Shown here piece after piece: positions 41,692 to 44,885 of a stretch of DNA of 44,885 nucleotides. This DNA is from Chthoniobacterales bacterium (GTDB lineage: Bacteria; Verrucomicrobiota; Verrucomicrobiia; Chthoniobacterales; UBA10450): assembly GCA_013815325.1 (NCBI GenBank), contig JACDGM010000028.1, positions 1 to 44,885 on the forward strand. The letters are read 5' to 3'. A program made the position numbers and the translations under genes. The stretch's first letter is position 1. The number at the start of each line of letters is the position of its first letter. The notes under the pieces were generated by a model. The model saw only the letters and a program-made list of their open reading frames with translations. It did not search any database and was not told the origin of the DNA.

Positions 41692-42171
41692 TCAGGTTTT
41701 CTCGAAGCCGCTCAGAAATCGCCTGAGCAACTCGTCCAATTGTTTGCGTTGTCCGGCAGTAAGCGGGACGACCAATTTTGCTTGAGTCTCGACATGGGCC
41801 GTGACCGCCGCTTCGATGACCTCCAGTCCCCGTGTGGAAAGCGACACCAGAAAACCGCGGCCATCGTCGGGGTTTCTGACGCGCTCGACCAGCCCGGCCT
41901 CTTCGAGCTCATCGATCCGATAGGTCATCGTGCCGGAGGTTACCATGGTCGATGCCATTAAATCTCCCGGCGATAACGCATAGGGCGGCCCGGATCGGCG
42001 GAGAGTAGCCAGGACATCGAAGCTAGCGCGGTTCAGGCCATGTTCCGCGAATGTCTTTTCCATCGCGCGCATAAGATGCTGACGCAGGCGGGTGATCCGC
42101 CCGATCGTGCCCATCGGCGCGACGAAAAGATCGGGGCGTTCTCTTCGCCACAGTCGGCGCTCAGTCATCAA
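41692..42171 (-). CDS. MarR-family regulator with re-made N-terminus
   Basis: This 159-residue protein has RRERPDLFVAPMGTIGRITR, FAEHGLNRASFDVLATLRRS, SPGDLMASTMVTSGTMTYRI, DELEEAGLVERVRNPDDGRG and FLVSLSTRGLEVIEAAVTAH, a complete MarR core with its wing. The family's N-terminus should start a few residues before WRRERPD; here the first seven residues come from the antisense of a LysR fragment that begins at about 42150. So the start codon was apparently gained at a fusion. Target genes unknown. Confidence 0.82.
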   Translation of the reverse strand: MMTERRLWRRERPDLFVAPMGTIGRITRLRQHLMRAMEKTFAEHGLNRASFDVLATLRRSGPPYALSPGDLMASTMVTSGTMTYRIDELEEAGLVERVRNPDDGRGFLVSLSTRGLEVIEAAVTAHVETQAKLVVPLTAGQRKQLDELLRRFLSGFEKT

Positions 42172-42615
42172 CTTCGCGTCCTCGAGGAGAGACTCGGCTT
42201 GCCCTTGTTTCTACCGAACCGGCGCAGAATGGAGCTAACTCCCGCGGGCCAACGGCTCCTTGCCTCCGCCGAAACGATCCATCAGGAAATGGAGCTGGCG
42301 GGGAGAGAGCTGGCGGCCATGCGAAGGAGTCCAGCTGGCCGCCTTCGGGTCTCGACTGAGTGCACCACCTGTTATCATTGGCTGCCTGCCGTGCTCAGCG
42401 CCTTTCAGAAAAAGTACTCGACGATCGAAGTCGAGATCAACATCGAGGCAACGCGGCGGCCCTTTACGACACTGCTTTCTGGCGAATTGGACGCGGCGAT
42501 CGTCTATTCGACCCGAAGAGACCGTCGAATCGCCTTCCGTGAGTTGTTCAAAGATGAGTTAGTCATCATTATTCATCCTGAACACCGACTCGCTGCCAGA
42601 AAGTTCACTCCAAAT
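42150..42615 (+). pseudogene. LysR-family regulator, internal fragment
   Basis: The frame starts abruptly with QSALSHQLRVLEERLGLPLF, the second half of a LysR helix-turn-helix, then RRMELTPAGQRLLASAETIH, AGRLRVSTECTTCYHWLPAV and AAIVYSTRRDRRIAFRELFK. It ends after HPEHRLAARKF. The first ~25 and last ~100 residues are missing. Left breakpoint at the MarR start; right breakpoint before a FolC remnant. Confidence 0.82.
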
Positions 42616-42664
42616 CTTCGTCCGAAATTGCGTCCCGAAAGGGACTATCTGCCGCCTTCTCCCG

Positions 42665-42933
42665 CCTCCCGCTTCCTGTTCCACCATACGAATCCGCTCG
42701 TTCCAGCGATATAAATGCGGCGATGTGTAGAGGCCGACTCCGGCGCCGTCACCTGTTAAAAGTCACGCTAAAAATTCGCAGGTCGAGCCTTTGCCGTTGG
42801 TGCCTCCGACTAAAACGTGAGGATACTTTTGCTGAGGTTCGTCAAGCCGCGCCAGCAGTGCGTGAACGCGTTCGAGGCCCGGCTGAATCTCAAAGCGCTG
42901 CAAATGCTCTAAATACTCCTCAAAGTGCGTCAT
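42665..42933 (-). pseudogene. Folylpolyglutamate/dihydrofolate synthase (FolC), N-terminal remnant
   Basis: The frame from 42933 reads MTHFEEYLEHLQRFEIQPGL, VHALLARLDEPQQKYPHVLV and the ATP-binding GGTNGKGSTCEFL, then a stop at 42763. After a frameshift the family continues with GAGVGLYTSPHLYRWNERIR, characteristic of FolC, before all similarity ends near 42665. About 80 residues of a ~420-residue enzyme remain. A housekeeping-type gene broken here suggests a captured fragment. Confidence 0.82.
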
Positions 42934-42943
42934 GAATTCCGTT

Positions 42944-43915
42944 TTAGAGGCGTGCCATGAAATCCCACACGATGTCGCCCGAACCCGGCAGGTCTTCGTG
43001 TCCGAAGTCGGGATAAACCAGCACGTCTTTGGGCGAAGTGATTTTGTTATAAGCCGCGAATTGTGTACTCGGCGCGCAAACCGTATCCATTAAACCAAGC
43101 GGCATGAGGATTCGGGCGCGAATGCGTGGCGCGAGATGCTGGTTGTCAATGTAGCCCAGCGCGGTGAAAACAGCGCCTTCGCGTTCGTGGCGCGGATCGA
43201 AGTGGCGAAACCACTGGCGCAGTTCTTCATAAGCCGCTACGTCTAAATCCATCTCCCAGACGCGCTGATAATCGCACAAAAACGGAAATGACGGCGCCGC
43301 GAGCTTGATTTTCGGCTCTAAAGCGGCGCAGGCTAAAGTCAGAGCGCCGCCCTGCGAGCCGCCCATCGCACCGACGCGCGCCGGGTCAACTTCATCGAAA
43401 TTCATTACAATGCGCGCGAGCAGCGCCGTATCGAGAAACACGTCGCGGTAATACAACTTGTGCGGCTCGCCGTTCAGCGCATCGGCCAGGCCACGAATAA
43501 TGTGGCCGCGCAAAGTGTGGCCCGACACGCCGCCGGCATCGTTGGAGGCTCCACTCTGCCCGCGACAATCCAGCGCCGCCACACTATAACCGCGCCCGAC
43601 CCAACTCAATTTGTCGTGCCATTCGCCGCTGCTGCCCGAATAGCCGTGAAACTGCAAAACCGCTGGATGCGGTGCGCCTTTCGATGTGGGACGCAAATAT
43701 TTGGCGTGAACACGCGCGCCGCCGGTGCCTGTGAAATATAAATCGAAGCATTGGGCGAAAGGCGCATCCATTTCGTGCGGCACGAGTTCAATTTGCGGAT
43801 CGAGCGAGCGCATTTGCGCCAGAGCGGCGTCCCAGAATACGTCGAAATCCTGGGGTTTCGGGTTGCGTCCCTGATATTCGCGCAAGCGCTCCAACGGCAT
43901 ATCAACCAGCGGCAT
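42944..43915 (-). CDS. Acetylxylan esterase / cephalosporin-C deacetylase family (AXE1)
   Basis: This 323-residue protein is complete. It shows MPLVDMPLERLREYQGRNPK, DFDVFWDAALAQM, VHAKYLRPTSKGAPHPAVLQ, FHGYSGSSGEWHDKLSWVG, the nucleophile AMGGSQGGALTLACAALEPK, LPLGLMDTVCAPST-like MPLGLMDTVCAPSTQFAAYN and YPDFGHEDLPG with the histidine. No signal peptide, so it acts in the cytoplasm. The family removes acetyl groups from xylo-oligosaccharides or similar. One of few intact genes at this end of the window. Confidence 0.93.
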   Translation of the reverse strand: MPLVDMPLERLREYQGRNPKPQDFDVFWDAALAQMRSLDPQIELVPHEMDAPFAQCFDLYFTGTGGARVHAKYLRPTSKGAPHPAVLQFHGYSGSSGEWHDKLSWVGRGYSVAALDCRGQSGASNDAGGVSGHTLRGHIIRGLADALNGEPHKLYYRDVFLDTALLARIVMNFDEVDPARVGAMGGSQGGALTLACAALEPKIKLAAPSFPFLCDYQRVWEMDLDVAAYEELRQWFRHFDPRHEREGAVFTALGYIDNQHLAPRIRARILMPLGLMDTVCAPSTQFAAYNKITSPKDVLVYPDFGHEDLPGSGDIVWDFMARL

Positions 43916-43942
43916 GGCGTCTCCTGAAACGAAAATGTGCGG

Positions 43943-44209
43943 CTAAACAAGTTTGCGGAAGACCTGGCGCTCGCAAGTGAGATTTTTCACCAGACGCGGC
44001 GAACGATTGGGCGAGGGCGAGGCAAAAGCCTGCAAGCCGTGCGCGCGACAAATCTGCGCGGCGTTGCCCGCGTTTTCCCACGTCGAAGTCGAGGTTTCTT
44101 CACACAATACGTCGCGCGCAGACACGCCATTTTGTTCGACAATCACCGCTGAAACGCGTGCTTCAGAAGGCGGATTGTCCCCGATGCCCCGCGGGCCGGG
44201 TCGTAAGCG
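43943..44209 (-). pseudogene. DUF218 (YdcF/SanA-like) fragment
   Basis: From about 44205 the frame reads IGDNPPSEARVSAVIVEQNG, VSARDVLCEETSTSTWENAG and ICRAHGLQ, matching the middle of a DUF218 domain. After that similarity is lost and the frame ends at 43943. It is in frame with the alpha/beta-hydrolase fragment before it, so one 210-residue chimeric ORF exists. Both parts are partial. Confidence 0.6.
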
Positions 44210-44605
44210 AGGCCGACTTTTGAAGAATTCGTTCAAGCTGATCATGATAATTTCTCTCTGATCCTCAAACGCGGCATGTCCGGCAAACGGAATGTTCAGC
44301 AGTTTTGAGTTCTTGAGGCCTTCCGACAGTTCAAAGACCGTTTCTCGTGAAATCAGGTGATCGCTGTCGCCTCTCATCATCAGTAGTGGGCAGAAAATTT
44401 TCGTGACCGCTTCGTTGGGATAGCCGGTCGGATTTGGATCGAGCCACATTTTCACCAACGCTTGGGCGAGGCGATCGAAGTTCGGTTCCGGATTAAGTTT
44501 TTGATACAGGTCGTAAGTCGCCGGGAATTTTTGCCGCCAACTCTCACCGGTGACTTTCGCCAGCAACTCACGCACCGGTTCGGTATTCTTCAGATGTCGG
44601 AAGTT
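44210..44605 (-). pseudogene. Alpha/beta hydrolase, C-terminal fragment
   Basis: The frame reads VRELLAKVTGESWRQKFPAT, then KIFCPLLMMRGDSDHLISRE and NIPFAGHAAFEDQREIIMIS, giving the last third of an alpha/beta hydrolase with the aspartate (RGDSDH) and histidine (GHAAFED). The nucleophile half is absent. The upstream end abuts the winged-helix remnant near 44605; the downstream end joins the DUF218 fragment. Confidence 0.7.
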
Positions 44606-44885
44606 TTAGCCCCGACCACCAGACAAAATCCTGCAACGTCGCCGGACCGTGACTGGTGAACTAGCGCCGGGCCAGTTCCGCCAGAGCCGCGTCACGCGGG
44701 AGACTCCGCGCCTTTGGCACCCATTCTTCGAGCAACGCAAAAGTGGGTTGTTTTCCGGAGCGCGCGGCGTAGCAGATCACGCCTTCCTGCGCCAGGCGCC
44801 AGAGAATGTGATAGCCGCGTTGTGCGGCCGTCGAAATTCCGGCCTGCTCCAGCAACTCCATCATCTCCGCTCGTGTCAGTTGCCG
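44606..44885 (-). pseudogene. Winged-helix DNA-binding (AlkZ-like) protein, nonsense-mutated remnant
   Basis: The frame enters from beyond the window and reads LLEQAGISTAAQRGYHILWR, GVICYAARSGKQPTFALLEE and LPRDAALAELARR, then a TAG (44661-44663), then in the same frame FTSHGPATLQDFVWWSG. The family has Tyr at the TAG position. So it is one gene with a stop mutation, also cut off near 44606. AlkZ-like proteins are DNA glycosylases for cross-link repair; this one is partial. Confidence 0.72.

Noticed and set aside
1..44885. CRISPR array, tRNA attachment site, rRNA
   Set aside because: No regular repeat-spacer pattern, tRNA cloverleaf or rRNA sequence was recognised by reading; a profile scan would be needed to rule out a tRNA.

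Overview
The window looks like part of an integrated conjugative element, or the wreck of one, in a GC-rich soil-type bacterium. The mix of a MobF relaxase, IncP-like TraL/TraM, a TraG-type coupling ATPase and accessory families such as CGNR, EthD, DoxX, YdeI and DUF3224 recalls soil Verrucomicrobiota or Acidobacteriota. That assignment comes from memory of such genomes and is tentative. No rRNA, tRNA or CRISPR array was seen.

Conjugation genes occur in three separated blocks. Block 1 (1-4725) has a MobF relaxase/helicase running off the left edge on the minus strand, a likely oriT region, and a divergent plus-strand operon of a small accessory protein, a ParA/TraL ATPase, a TraM-like membrane protein and the TraG/VirD4 coupling ATPase. 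Block 2 (23081-27843) has a DNA-methyltransferase/helicase gene broken by an internal deletion, with a TnpV-like gene nested in its 5' end in another frame. Block 3 (37029-41362) has a ClpB-like AAA+ ATPase divergent from VirB2-, VirB3- and VirB4-like genes. No other mating-pair genes are present in the window.

The spaces between hold mostly minus-strand cargo. Region 4805-22977 carries small enzymes, exporters and regulators: LysE and EamA exporters, metallo-beta-lactamase hydrolases, VOC, cupins, SnoaL/NTF2-like proteins, EthD, DoxX, FrnE, RidA, alpha/beta hydrolases, GNAT and aldo/keto reductase, plus MarR, ArsR and CGNR regulators. Region 41692-44885 continues this style. Many of these genes are truncated, frameshifted or fused at breakpoints, while conjugation blocks 1 and 3 and the operon described next are intact.

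The most interesting part is 27993-35471. It is a tight eight-gene minus-strand operon behind one palindromic operator. In transcription order it encodes a DUF6932-like nucleotidyltransferase, an XRE-ImmA/IrrE regulator, a Cys-rich DUF4186-like protein, a radical SAM enzyme, a DPPW methyltransferase fused to ASCH, a P-loop kinase, a P-loop pseudokinase fused to an Xre/MbcA/ParS-type antitoxin domain, and a RES toxin. Almost every junction overlaps or nearly touches. It looks like an expanded RES toxin-antitoxin or defence system that I cannot match to a named one. A remnant of a second RES gene lies just beyond its promoter.
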